Of a stretch of DNA of 43,192 nucleotides, positions 23,690 to 31,912 are shown in pieces. Within the stretch, counting starts at the first letter, position 1; each line of letters begins with the position of its first letter. This DNA is from Flavobacteriales bacterium UBA4474. GTDB taxonomy: Bacteria; Bacteroidota; Bacteroidia; Flavobacteriales_D; Sanyastnellaceae. A model generated the notes under the pieces. The model was not told where the DNA came from. It was given only the letters and a program-made list of their open reading frames with translations, and searched no databases. Location of the stretch: contig DGOE01000157.1 of the NCBI GenBank assembly GCA_002389295.1, positions 1 to 43,192 on the forward strand, in the 5' to 3' direction. The translations under genes were made by a program, and so were the position numbers.

Positions 23690-25006
23690 TCAGCCCTCGT
23701 CGTGCTCTTTTCTCAAGACCTCAATCAGCACAATTCTGGCACCATCCACACGGGTAATGAGCATGGTAAAACCCTCCAGCTCCAGCCGGTGTCCTTCGGG
23801 TGGGATTTCCTCCGTGTGGTGCAAGACGAGTCCCCCCAGCGTTTCATAGGCCTCATTTTCAGGGAGATTGAGGTGAAACCGCTCATTGAGGTCATCCACT
23901 TCATGACGCGCACTGAAGCGGTAGTGGCCTTCGCCGATTTCCATTTCCACCAAGGCCTCATTGTCGTGCTCATCCTCAATGTCCCCAATCAATTCCTCCA
24001 CAATGTCCTCCATGGTGAGGATGCCCGACGTGCCACCATATTCATCCACCACCACGGCAAGGTGCCGTTTCCGCCGAATGAACTCCGCCAAGATGTCCTG
24101 GGCGCCCATGGGCTCAGGAACGATGATGGTGGGGTGGAGGAAGCGGGCCAATTCAGCTGTTCCCGATGGACTGTTGCCTTCTACTGACCGGCGCAAGAGG
24201 TCTTTCGAATGCACGTAGCCGATGACGTGGTCGATGCTGCCGCGGTAAATGACCACTTTGCTCAAACCCGTGTCCATGAAGCAACGGTCGAGTTCTTCCA
24301 GCGTTGCGGAAGCTTCAAGGGCCACGATTTCATTTCTTGGAACCAGACAGTCTCGGGCCTTCAGGTTGGAAAAATCCAAGGCGTTTTGAAGGATTTGCAG
24401 CTCGTTGTCCAAGGAGCTCTCTTCTTCGGTGTCCATGCGCTCATTGAGGCTGCGCACAAAGTCGTCGAGGTCCACCGCACCGAGTGTATCCTCTTGGCCA
24501 TCACTGCGTTTTTTTCCCAGAAAAAGACGGCTCAGCACCAATACCACCATGGCAAGCGGCCACAGCAGGTAGTAGACCAACACCAATGGGATGGAGAAAA
24601 AGCGGAGCCAACGGTTGGGCTCACCGTGGAAAAAGCGCTTGGGCAAGAACTCAGCGGTGACCAGCACCACGACCGTTGCCAGGGCGGTTTGCACAGCCAG
24701 CGCGGCGAAAGGGTTGTCGGCCGATTCCCAGTCGGCCACACCAAACAATTCGCCGGCAATCAATGCGCCGGATTTCAGACCGAAAATGACCAACGCCAGG
24801 TTGTTGCCCACGAGCATCGCTGCGATGAAGCGCTCGGGCTTCCTCAACAACAGCTCTACCAATCGTCCTGCCCAACCGCCTTGGTTGCGGTCGAGCTCAG
24901 CCTGCAGTCGATTGGCCGAGACATAGGCGATCTCCATGCCGGAAAAAAAGGCAGACGCCAGCAGGGCGATCAGCAGGTATATGAGTTGCGCGGGGTCGGG
25001 GTCCAT
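23690..25006 (-). CDS. DUF21-CBS-CorC membrane protein (HlyC/CorC, CNNM-like)
   Basis: The 438-residue protein has an N-terminal DUF21 membrane domain ('YLLIALLASAFFSGMEIAYV' and three further helices to about residue 150), a CBS pair (about 205-330, with 'CLVPRNEIVALEASATLEEL' and 'VVDEYGGTSGILTMEDIVEE') and a C-terminal CorC_HlyC domain ('LGGLVLHHTEEIPPEGHRLE'). The family is linked to magnesium or cobalt efflux; the 'hemolysin' name is historical. It is a paralogue of GldE encoded 4.5 kb away in the same run. The ATG at 25006 follows the small membrane protein gene after 62 bases. Position between lptC and ppiD is, to my knowledge, typical of Flavobacteriia. Confidence 0.92.
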   Translation of the reverse strand: MDPDPAQLIYLLIALLASAFFSGMEIAYVSANRLQAELDRNQGGWAGRLVELLLRKPERFIAAMLVGNNLALVIFGLKSGALIAGELFGVADWESADNPFAALAVQTALATVVVLVTAEFLPKRFFHGEPNRWLRFFSIPLVLVYYLLWPLAMVVLVLSRLFLGKKRSDGQEDTLGAVDLDDFVRSLNERMDTEEESSLDNELQILQNALDFSNLKARDCLVPRNEIVALEASATLEELDRCFMDTGLSKVVIYRGSIDHVIGYVHSKDLLRRSVEGNSPSGTAELARFLHPTIIVPEPMGAQDILAEFIRRKRHLAVVVDEYGGTSGILTMEDIVEELIGDIEDEHDNEALVEMEIGEGHYRFSARHEVDDLNERFHLNLPENEAYETLGGLVLHHTEEIPPEGHRLELEGFTMLITRVDGARIVLIEVLRKEHDEG

Positions 25007-25068
25007 GTAGTGGCCGGTGCAGGCAAGTTAAGCTGTGGCCATTTTCCCGGGCAGGGGCGTTGCGGCCG

Positions 25069-25278
25069 TCATTCGGATGCGGGGTGGTCGTCCCCCGATA
25101 GGCGCTTGCGCAACCCTCTGCGCGTCATGTACCACGCCCCGGCGATTCCGGGAAACAGCAAGGCGCTTTTCCCCGTCTCCCAACCCGCGTCGGCGATGTG
25201 GTATACGGCGGCCAGCAGGGCCACCAACGCGATGGCGCCCCACAGTCTTTCAGCGATGAGGTGGACTCGGAAGCTCAT
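25069..25278 (-). CDS. Small membrane protein between lptC and the DUF21 gene
   Basis: The 69-residue protein has two hydrophobic helices ('WGAIALVALLAAVYHIADAG' and 'SALLFPGIAGAWYMT') and a charged C-terminal tail. I do not recognise the family. It is supported as real by its start, whose ATG overlaps the lptC stop (ATGA), by its hydrophobic pattern, and by filling exactly the space before the next gene. It is probably an inner-membrane protein made together with LptC. No function can be assigned. Confidence 0.65.
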   Translation of the reverse strand: MSFRVHLIAERLWGAIALVALLAAVYHIADAGWETGKSALLFPGIAGAWYMTRRGLRKRLSGDDHPASE

Positions 25279-25832
25279 GGTGTGCTGTTGGTGGTGTCGA
25301 CCAAGAAAGTACCGGTCGGTTTCAGAATGCGGTAGCGCTGGAAGCGGGCATCGGATTCCAATCCGCTTCCGCGCAGGATGCCCTCAGGGGTGCGCACTTC
25401 CACCGGTGCGGTGGTGTGCACGCGGTCGCTGTCCGCGCTCCAGAACAGCAGGTCGGTGTGCAAGGTGTCCTGCTGCGATCCGCGGAGCACCACGTGCCCC
25501 TGCGCCTCCAAAAAGCGGGTCTCCTCCAAAAACAATCCGTGTTCGGCCGCGAGTTGGGCTTCAATTTGCCCAGCGTCGTCAATTACATCCAAGGTGAACC
25601 CTCCGCTGACTTCCCACACGGGCGGCTCCTCTGCGGACCTGACCATGCGCGCCGCAGACAGTCGGTGGGTCAATTTCCCTTCTTCGCTGTATTCGAGCGC
25701 GGCGCCTTCGAGCACCTGCGAGGGGGTGCCCAGCGTTTCGAAATCCGCCACCGTTTGAAGGTCATTCCGGCACCCGGCTGCCCCTGCGCTCAGCAGCAAA
25801 AAGGCAGCGATCCAGGCATTGCCGGAAGACAT
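25275..25832 (-). CDS. lptC: LPS export ABC transporter periplasmic protein LptC
   Basis: The 185-residue protein starts at ATG 25832 and has a lipoprotein-type signal ending 'LLSAGAAGC'. The body has the LptC/OstA-like pattern of short beta strands: 'GAALEYSEEGKLTHRLSAAR', 'VSGGFTLDVIDDAGQIEAQL', 'AEHGLFLEETRFLEAQGHVV' and 'TPEGILRGSGLESDARF'. LptC joins the inner-membrane LptBFG transporter to the periplasmic LptA bridge that carries LPS outward. Bacteroidota LptC is often a lipoprotein rather than having an N-terminal helix anchor, as here. Its start shares one base with the stop of the TPR gene and its stop overlaps the next start by four, so all three are probably coupled. Confidence 0.82.
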   Translation of the reverse strand: MSSGNAWIAAFLLLSAGAAGCRNDLQTVADFETLGTPSQVLEGAALEYSEEGKLTHRLSAARMVRSAEEPPVWEVSGGFTLDVIDDAGQIEAQLAAEHGLFLEETRFLEAQGHVVLRGSQQDTLHTDLLFWSADSDRVHTTAPVEVRTPEGILRGSGLESDARFQRYRILKPTGTFLVDTTNSTP

Positions 25833-27217
25833 CAAGGTTTGCGCGCTTTGGTGGTCTCACCGATGCACTTGACCGTGATTTCCTTGCCCTCGTTGATGCC
25901 GTAGGTAAACAAGTCATCAATGGTGGGGTAGGATTTTTTGACCTGCGCAATCTTTTTATTGGCCTTGGTAGCCACATCGGCGTCCACCGCCTTGGCGCGC
26001 TCGTAGTAGTCGGAGGCGAGCCAGTACACCTCGCGGCCTTGCAAAGGACTGTCTTCACAGGAACCCAGCAAGGAGGTAATCGCGTCACCGATCAACAGAT
26101 AGGGCTCACCGTTTCCAGCATCGGCCCGCGCGGCCCGGCGGGCGTACCGCAGGCATTTGGAGACCTGTCCGGCATTCTTGGCGACCTGTCCCGCCTTCAT
26201 CAAGTTGCGCCCGAGCTTGGGGCAATTGTCACAGAGCTCGACAGACTCCTCAAAGTACGGCAGAGCCGCAACGTAGTCCCCTTTCTTGGAGAGTTGAAAT
26301 CCAATGGAATACGCCGCATCGGCATTCTTGTCCACCGCGTAAACCGCTTCCGCCAACGGGAGGAAAATCTCATTGTCGGTGCAGCCTTTTTCATTGAGCA
26401 GGCGCAAAGACTTTTTCTTGATGTCCAGGTCTTCGGGCGCGGCCTCCAGCTTTTTGGTCAGCACGGGAACCATGTCTTCACAATTGGCCACCTGCACGAA
26501 AATCTCGTCGAGGTTCTTTTGGGTGGAAGCATACTTGGCAGCGCCGGCACTGTCGGCTGCGGCGATCTCCCGTTGACGACCGACTTCGATGAAATCGCTC
26601 AAGCGCAAGTATTCATTGAGCAAGTCGCCAATGGCCGTCTCCTTGGCTTCGGCGCCTTCCGCTTCGTTCAGGGACTTCACCAAGAGCCCGTAGTAACCAT
26701 TGAGCACGGCGGCATCGGCTTTGTCTTCGAGGCAATCGATGGCAGACTCAAACATGGGCCTGGCCTCCATGGCGGCGCGCTTGTTGAGACTGGTCCAATC
26801 CATGGCCTTCCGGGCGAGCACCTGACAGCCATTGTTGGGCTTTTTGGAAGTGGTCGGAAAATGCTCAATGCGCAGGTCGTAGTACACAAACACGCTGTCC
26901 CGAAGGGCAATGGCCCCAGCGTTGTCCTTGGCCTTCACAGCGGTCTTCATGCGGCGCTTCAAGAGGTTGATGCCCTTGATGTACATGTTCTGTGAAACCT
27001 TGGGAGGGCACACCGAACACGCTTGCTGCCAAAACGGATAGGCGTCGTCGTAATTCTTCTGCTTGTAGTAGGTCTCGTATAGGCTGAGGTTCTCCTTGCA
27101 GGCGGCTTGCTGCTCGGGGGTATCGCCGTACTTGCTGTCATCTTGGCCGAGGAGCGGCATGGTCATGAGGAGCATGAGCGCAGCAGCAAGAGCAGTGTGG
27201 GGGGCAGTTCGGATCAT
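25832..27217 (-). CDS. Exported TPR protein
   Basis: The 461-residue protein has a signal peptide ending 'MTMPLLG', so the mature chain begins with Gln25 ('QDDSKYGD'). The rest is helical with TPR-like units: 'NYDDAYPFWQQACSVCPPKV', 'GDYVAALPYFEESVELCDNC' and 'VYWLASDYYERAKAVDADVA'. Pairs of cysteines near the repeats (CSVCPP, CDNC) may be zinc sites or disulfides. It has no enzymatic motif and probably binds other envelope proteins. The start is ATG 27217, which follows a promoter-like element by about 70 bases. It precedes lptC with a TGATG overlap, so a link to LPS or outer-membrane assembly is possible but only inferred from position. Confidence 0.82.
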   Translation of the reverse strand: MIRTAPHTALAAALMLLMTMPLLGQDDSKYGDTPEQQAACKENLSLYETYYKQKNYDDAYPFWQQACSVCPPKVSQNMYIKGINLLKRRMKTAVKAKDNAGAIALRDSVFVYYDLRIEHFPTTSKKPNNGCQVLARKAMDWTSLNKRAAMEARPMFESAIDCLEDKADAAVLNGYYGLLVKSLNEAEGAEAKETAIGDLLNEYLRLSDFIEVGRQREIAAADSAGAAKYASTQKNLDEIFVQVANCEDMVPVLTKKLEAAPEDLDIKKKSLRLLNEKGCTDNEIFLPLAEAVYAVDKNADAAYSIGFQLSKKGDYVAALPYFEESVELCDNCPKLGRNLMKAGQVAKNAGQVSKCLRYARRAARADAGNGEPYLLIGDAITSLLGSCEDSPLQGREVYWLASDYYERAKAVDADVATKANKKIAQVKKSYPTIDDLFTYGINEGKEITVKCIGETTKARKP

Positions 27218-27285
27218 CTTTATCGACTTCTTCGGTCTGTACAATCAAGGACCGGGCCAAAAGGTTCAGCGCCGTTCCGGGCGGG

Positions 27286-27315
27286 CAAAAATAGCGGAAC
27301 GCCGCCATCTCCAAT
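27286..27315 (-). promoter_or_regulatory. Bacteroidota-type promoter of the TPR-lptC genes
   Basis: On the minus strand ATTG (27315-27312) and, after 18 bases, TATTTTTG (27293-27286) fit the TTTG / TAnnTTTG consensus of the Bacteroidota primary sigma factor, with a perfect -7 box. It lies in a 110-base gap that breaks the otherwise overlapping gene run and would start about 60 bases before the TPR gene. Thus TPR-lptC-small protein-DUF21-ppiD can be transcribed apart from mutY-coaX. Confidence 0.55.
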
Positions 27316-27327
27316 CGGCCGTACTAT

Positions 27328-28746
27328 TTAATCATAGCGTCGGGGCACCAACCACTGGTTCTTGAAGAAGGGGTGGAGGGTGAATCCAATCAATGCGCCC
27401 AGCCCATTTTCCCGAATGTCGGTGGCGGTCCCTTCAGCAGAGGTCGACTGCCAAGTCATGGTCGCGTTGAGGCTGGAACCCGATCGAGATCCGAGCATCG
27501 GGAGCGACCATCCCAAGCTCCAGGTGGAGGAGCTGATGGCGCCATCGTCAATCAACATATACCCACTTTGGTTTCGGTAACCGAGGCTGTAAGTAGCCCG
27601 CCCCCATGCGCCCTTGGCATCATCCATGCCTTGCGGGGTGAGGGACAATCCGGCAGACACCCCCGTTTCGTCCACCCACGTCACGCCAGGGTCGAGCATC
27701 TCATTGGACAAACCAGACCATTTGGCGGTCCGCCATTCCACCCCCGTTCGCCACCGGGCACCTCGCGCGCTGTTGAATTCCCATTCTGCGCCCAGCGTCA
27801 TTTCCAAGGGAAGCTTGAAGGAGAACACCTCTGCCGTTGTGTGTACCGAGTCCACCTCCAACGGACCGCTTGACAGGGTCTGCCAAGAGGACCAGCGGGT
27901 ATCGCGGTTGTTGGTGTGGTTTCTGCCAAGCCGGAATACGCCGCCTACACGCAGCAGTGAACTGGAGACAAGTTTGCGGTCCTTGTCAAAGGCTGCGGCC
28001 ACGAGTTGCTCGCGCACGAAGCCCAACGTGAAGCCAGCATTGCGGTGGTCTTCCGCGGTCTGCACGCGGGTGTCGATGTAAATGGGGTTGGCGATGTTGA
28101 TGGTCCGCGACCGCTCCATGCCGCCGAACACCTGCTCAAACCGGCCACCCACTGCCGTGCCGCTGGTGATGATGCGGACGCTATCGGTGGTATTGCCATC
28201 AGCATCGTAAAACTGGCGCCAAGCCTTGCCCTCCCAGCGATGCGCCAAGCCCAAATAGGCTTGCGTCAGGCCGCCGGATCCGAAATAGCGGATTTCATAT
28301 TCCTCCGCCACAGGGTCGGTGAGGACCTGTGCCACATCGTATCCGGCTTGGGACCGGGGCTGCATGCCAAAAGTGACCGCTGTTCTTCCTCCGGCCTTTT
28401 TCATCGCAAAGGCCACTTGTGTCAGGCCGCCGACTTCGCCTTTTGCCACGGAGTCTCCTTCCATGATGCGCTCCGACCGGATTTGAAACCCACCGGCAAA
28501 GGTGGTCCGGGTGAGAAACGCCGCCCCGGCTGGATTGAGCGTGTTGAGGTGGCTCCGGTCCGTCCAGGCTGCCCCCATTTGGCCCATGGCCATCTGTGCT
28601 GCACCCGCTCCGGATTGAAGGCTGCCCAGCCCAAAACGGGAATAAGGCGAATACGTGGACTGCGCCTCCAATTGGAGTGAACAGAGCAGACCCAGCGCCA
28701 AAGCGGCCATCGGGAAGGTGATGCGAATGGGATGCGGTTGTGTCAT
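27328..28746 (-). CDS. Outer-membrane beta-barrel protein, FadL-like
   Basis: The 472-residue protein has a signal peptide ending 'LCSLQLEA' and a mature N-terminal Gln29. The start of the mature chain, 'YSPYSRFGLGSLQSGAGAAQ' followed by 'MGQMGAAWTDRSHLNTLNPA', resembles the hatch region of FadL/TodX-like outer-membrane proteins in Bacteroidota. The remainder alternates in amphipathic strands ('YSLGYRNQSGYMLIDD', 'STWSLGWSLPMLGSRSGSSL'). It probably forms a barrel for hydrophobic compounds, but the ligand is unknown. The ATG at 28746 overlaps the coaX stop (ATGA). A gene of this kind next to coaX is, as far as I recall, common in Flavobacteriia. Confidence 0.82.
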   Translation of the reverse strand: MTQPHPIRITFPMAALALGLLCSLQLEAQSTYSPYSRFGLGSLQSGAGAAQMAMGQMGAAWTDRSHLNTLNPAGAAFLTRTTFAGGFQIRSERIMEGDSVAKGEVGGLTQVAFAMKKAGGRTAVTFGMQPRSQAGYDVAQVLTDPVAEEYEIRYFGSGGLTQAYLGLAHRWEGKAWRQFYDADGNTTDSVRIITSGTAVGGRFEQVFGGMERSRTINIANPIYIDTRVQTAEDHRNAGFTLGFVREQLVAAAFDKDRKLVSSSLLRVGGVFRLGRNHTNNRDTRWSSWQTLSSGPLEVDSVHTTAEVFSFKLPLEMTLGAEWEFNSARGARWRTGVEWRTAKWSGLSNEMLDPGVTWVDETGVSAGLSLTPQGMDDAKGAWGRATYSLGYRNQSGYMLIDDGAISSSTWSLGWSLPMLGSRSGSSLNATMTWQSTSAEGTATDIRENGLGALIGFTLHPFFKNQWLVPRRYD

Positions 28747-29534
28747 GAATTTCGCTCGTTCAGCAGTTGTGCGCCGCCCTTGAGAACCAGATTTGGGTCT
28801 GCGAAAGTCCGCCATCCCCCCAAACCTTCAAAATGTGCGGCGTCGCCGCCGGTGATGACCACCTGTGCGCAGGGGTCCAACTCCATCAAAGCGCGGGCCA
28901 GAGCCGTTACGGATTCGCGCACGGCCCACGGGATTCCCGCTTCTATGGCGCTCATTGTGTCGACTCCCAGTGCGCCTTCTGCACCGGATTTTCCTCCCCA
29001 CTGGCCACTGCTGTCGGGGTGGATTTCGGGAAGTCCTGCCCGCTGCATCGAGGCCGCTTGCAGTGTTAATCCCGGCAAAATCGCTCCTCCGCGCCAAATG
29101 CCGGGAGAGAGTAAATCCACCGTGATGCATGTTCCGGCATCGATGATGATGAAACTTCCACCGGGGTCGCTTCGGTGGCAGGCAATGGCCGCTGCAATCC
29201 GATCGGCTCCGGGCATGCCGCTGACATAGCCGATGTCAAAACCCGGTTGAACCAATGGATCCAGCAATCCTGCATTTACGGCGTTTTGGCCGACGGCGGA
29301 TAGGAAAGTGTTCAGCCAGCCTTTGCCTGCTGCAGGAGGCGCAGGTCGGTCCAAGGTGGTGATGCGGCAGCCAGCGGGGCTGCTCCTCACCCACTCGGGC
29401 GCGGTCCACGGCGTGGCGCTGGCATCCAAGCCGCACAGGACATCCCAGGAAACAGCGCCAGACTGCGCGACGCTGCCGCCTTCGACCTGGGCAAATTTGA
29501 GCCGGGTACCACCGGGATCGAGCAACAGGTTCAC
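28743..29534 (-). CDS. coaX: Type III pantothenate kinase
   Basis: The 263-residue ASKHA-fold kinase phosphorylates pantothenate, the first step of coenzyme A synthesis. Recognisable blocks are 'DIGYVSGMPGADRIAAAIA' (GADR), 'FIIIDAGTCITVDLLS' (DAGT), 'RGGAILPGLTLQAASMQ' and 'QVVITGGDAAHF'. The N-terminal phosphate loop reads 'LLLDPGGTRLKFAQV', where most CoaX have D-x-G-N-T; the Asn is Gly here. The start is GTG 29534, whose last two bases begin the stop of the GldE-GldD frame (GTGA), and it gives the correct short N-terminus. Upstream residues are out of family. The gene is coupled on both sides. Confidence 0.9.
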   Translation of the reverse strand: MNLLLDPGGTRLKFAQVEGGSVAQSGAVSWDVLCGLDASATPWTAPEWVRSSPAGCRITTLDRPAPPAAGKGWLNTFLSAVGQNAVNAGLLDPLVQPGFDIGYVSGMPGADRIAAAIACHRSDPGGSFIIIDAGTCITVDLLSPGIWRGGAILPGLTLQAASMQRAGLPEIHPDSSGQWGGKSGAEGALGVDTMSAIEAGIPWAVRESVTALARALMELDPCAQVVITGGDAAHFEGLGGWRTFADPNLVLKGGAQLLNERNS

Positions 29535-31435
29535 CGCCAATTGAGGTTTGCCATGAGGTGCTCCAGGTCGGTGTCGAGTCTGTCCACCACGGGGGAGAGC
29601 GAGTCGCCATTGGGCCTGACCTCGAAATACAAAGCGCCGCGCAAGAAGCGGTCTTGTCCGTCTGTGCACAAGAACTGCAGCGGACTGGCCGCGTCTCCTT
29701 TCAATCGCCACTTCAGTGCCGAGCCCCCAGCCTCGTAATCGCGTTGGCGCACTTCAATGGCATCGGCTTTCACCTCGTGCTCATAGGCCAATTTGAAGGC
29801 GTCTTCCATCACCGCCTCCAGATCGATGCCACCGGCATACGTGCAATGCACACGGGCTTTGTAACGCGGGTACACCAGATTGAACCAGCAGCTGTCAGGG
29901 ACAAATTCTTGGACCTTTTCGACCAAGGCGGCGTTGGAGACCTCCAGCGAGAGGGGACAATCCAAGCTGTATTGGCTAAAGGTGGTGTCGTGCAGGGCAA
30001 TGCGGAAGTAGCCCGCGGGCCGGGGAACCGGAGGCGGCGCGCCACAGCCCCAACCGCACGCTGTCAGCGCAAACAAAACGGCGAGCATGCCGGCTCCGCT
30101 CCGAAGGGACGGGCCTTTCCCAGGGCTTGCTTCTCCATCTTTCAAGCCATCCTCCGGGCCCAAGGTGACCTTGACCTGCAGCACGCGCCGCCGGTCTACC
30201 GCCTCGGCCACGAGCCCGATGCCATCGAAGGTGAAAGACTCACCGCGTTTGGGCAGCCGGGCCAATTGCTCCACCACGAAACCGCCGAGGGTATCGCTCT
30301 CTCCTTTGGAAGCTTCGAAAGCAGCGCCATCTATTTCGAGAATTCGGTAGACATCCACCAACGCTGTTTTGCCCTGAAACACCACGGTGCGTTCATCGAT
30401 CCGCGAGTAAAACACGTCTTCGTCGTCGAATTCATCTGAGATGTCGCCCACGATTTCCTCGATCACATCCTCGAGCGTGACGATGCCACTGGTGCCGCCG
30501 TACTCATCCACCACGACTGCCAAGTGCACCTTCATGGCTTGGAAGTCCCGCAGCAAGTCGTCAATCATGCGGTTTTCCGGCACAAAGAAGGGCTGACGCA
30601 GCAGTGTGCCCCAATCGAAATCCTTCTCGTTGCGGTGTGCCAGCAGGTCTTTGGCATACAGGATGCCTTTGATTTGATCGAGGCCGTCCTCGTGAATGGG
30701 AACACGGCTGAATCCCGATTCGGCCATGGCCGATTTCAGTTCATCCCAACCGAGCGTGTGCGCAAAGGCCGTGACGTCCGTGCGGGGTTGCATGATCTGC
30801 TTTACGTCCTTGGACCCAAAGTTGACGATGCCACTGAGTATGCGGTTTTCCTCGTCGGAACGCTCCTCCGAATCCGTCACGTTTACGGCGTGCTCCAGGT
30901 CTTCCAGCGAAAGTTCAGGTCCGGCACTGGCGCTTGGGGAAAGCCAGTCTGCCATGGCGTTGAGCGGTTGCCAGACGGGCCGCAAAACACCCTTCGCAAT
31001 CACCAATATACGCGACATGCGGCCGGCCAATTTGAGGGGGTTCCGGTTGGCGTAGACCTTGGGAAGCACTTCGCCGAACAACACAATCAGGAAGGTGACG
31101 CCAAAGACGTGGAGGGCCGTGCCGACCAGTGGGGGCAATGCTGTGAGCCAATGCTGCATCAGCACTGCGGAGAGCAGGATGATGAGGATGTTCACCGTGT
31201 TGTTGAGGACCAAGATGGTGGCGAGCAGCTGTCGGGCCCCCCGCTCGGCATCCGGTGTGTTGAGCAGGCTGAGGACCAATTTGGACCGGCTGTCTTCTGA
31301 GGCTTCCAAAGTCTGTCGGTCCTGTGGATCCAGAGAGAAAAAGGCAATTTCACTCCCGGATATGAAGGCGCTGGCCACCAACAGCAACAGGGAAGCTGAC
31401 GCCGCGATCCAAAGGTGCAGTCCGGACAAGTCCAT
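29531..31435 (-). CDS. gldE-gldD: GldE and GldD joined in one open frame (gliding motility / type IX secretion)
   Basis: The 634-residue frame has GldE at residues 1 to about 430: a DUF21 membrane domain ('ASAFISGSEIAFFSL', four helices), a CBS pair ('IMQPRTDVTAFAHTLGW', 'VVDEYGGTSGIVTLEDVIEE') and a CorC domain ('LGGFVVEQLARLPKRGESF'). The frame continues without a stop into a complete GldD: a hydrophobic 'GMLAVLFALTACGWGC' (about 449-464) with a lipobox-like LTAC, then 'PAGYFRIALHDTTFSQYSL', 'AASPLQFLCTDGQDRFLRGA' and the terminal 'DTDLEHLMANLNWR'. GldD is normally a separate outer-facing lipoprotein. An internal ATG at 30088 would give a 185-residue GldD of normal length, so either a true fusion or two proteins from one frame is possible. 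Both are needed for gliding in Flavobacterium. ssb ends 4 bases upstream. Confidence 0.85.
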   Translation of the reverse strand: MDLSGLHLWIAASASLLLLVASAFISGSEIAFFSLDPQDRQTLEASEDSRSKLVLSLLNTPDAERGARQLLATILVLNNTVNILIILLSAVLMQHWLTALPPLVGTALHVFGVTFLIVLFGEVLPKVYANRNPLKLAGRMSRILVIAKGVLRPVWQPLNAMADWLSPSASAGPELSLEDLEHAVNVTDSEERSDEENRILSGIVNFGSKDVKQIMQPRTDVTAFAHTLGWDELKSAMAESGFSRVPIHEDGLDQIKGILYAKDLLAHRNEKDFDWGTLLRQPFFVPENRMIDDLLRDFQAMKVHLAVVVDEYGGTSGIVTLEDVIEEIVGDISDEFDDEDVFYSRIDERTVVFQGKTALVDVYRILEIDGAAFEASKGESDTLGGFVVEQLARLPKRGESFTFDGIGLVAEAVDRRRVLQVKVTLGPEDGLKDGEASPGKGPSLRSGAGMLAVLFALTACGWGCGAPPPVPRPAGYFRIALHDTTFSQYSLDCPLSLEVSNAALVEKVQEFVPDSCWFNLVYPRYKARVHCTYAGGIDLEAVMEDAFKLAYEHEVKADAIEVRQRDYEAGGSALKWRLKGDAASPLQFLCTDGQDRFLRGALYFEVRPNGDSLSPVVDRLDTDLEHLMANLNWR

Positions 31436-31439
31436 GCGA

Positions 31440-31865
31440 TCAGAAGGGTAGGGATGAGGCGTCCATGGGGAAAGGCCCTCCCGCTTTTTCGCCTTCGCCT
31501 TGGGCATGGCCGTCGGAATCAGACTGCCCCTCTGACTTTGGAGAGAGCATTTCCATTCTGTCGGCTACAATCTCCGTGGCGCGCTGCTCTGTGCCGTTGG
31601 CATCCTGCCACGTGCGCGTACGCAGCCGCCCTTCGATGTACACTTTTTGGCCCTTGGTGAGGTACCGGTCGGCTAATTCTGCCAGCTCCCTCCACAGCAC
31701 GACCTGGTGCCATTCAGTGCGCTCGTGGGCCACACCCGACTTGTCTTTGTAACGCTCGGAAGTGGCCAGCGAAAGCTTGCACATGGCCTGCCCACTCTCC
31801 AACCAGCGGAGTGCCGGGGGTTTTCCAAGGTGGCCGATGAGCATGACTTTGTTCAGTCCGGGCAT
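31440..31865 (-). CDS. ssb: Single-stranded DNA-binding protein
   Basis: The 141-residue OB-fold protein begins 'MPGLNKVMLIGHLGKPPALR' and contains 'SERYKDKSGVAHERTEWHQV', 'LADRYLTKGQKVYIEGRLRT' and 'RATEIVADRMEML', all standard SSB blocks. An acidic linker leads to the tip 'MDASSLPF', which keeps the final Pro-Phe used to recruit partners but with fewer acidic residues than the usual DDxPF. It binds single-stranded DNA during replication and repair. The start is ATG 31865; the longer open frame upstream is antisense noise. It lies between mutY (47 bases upstream) and the gldE-gldD frame, the known Flavobacteriia order. Confidence 0.95.
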   Translation of the reverse strand: MPGLNKVMLIGHLGKPPALRWLESGQAMCKLSLATSERYKDKSGVAHERTEWHQVVLWRELAELADRYLTKGQKVYIEGRLRTRTWQDANGTEQRATEIVADRMEMLSPKSEGQSDSDGHAQGEGEKAGGPFPMDASSLPF

Positions 31866-31912
31866 GGTGTGCAAAGTACCCCAGCCGGCCCGAGTGCACC
31901 TTGATCCAAACC

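Noticed and set aside
23690..25006. Hemolysin / virulence factor
   Set aside because: The HlyC label is historical; DUF21-CBS-CorC proteins are ion-transport-type membrane proteins and no toxin feature is present.
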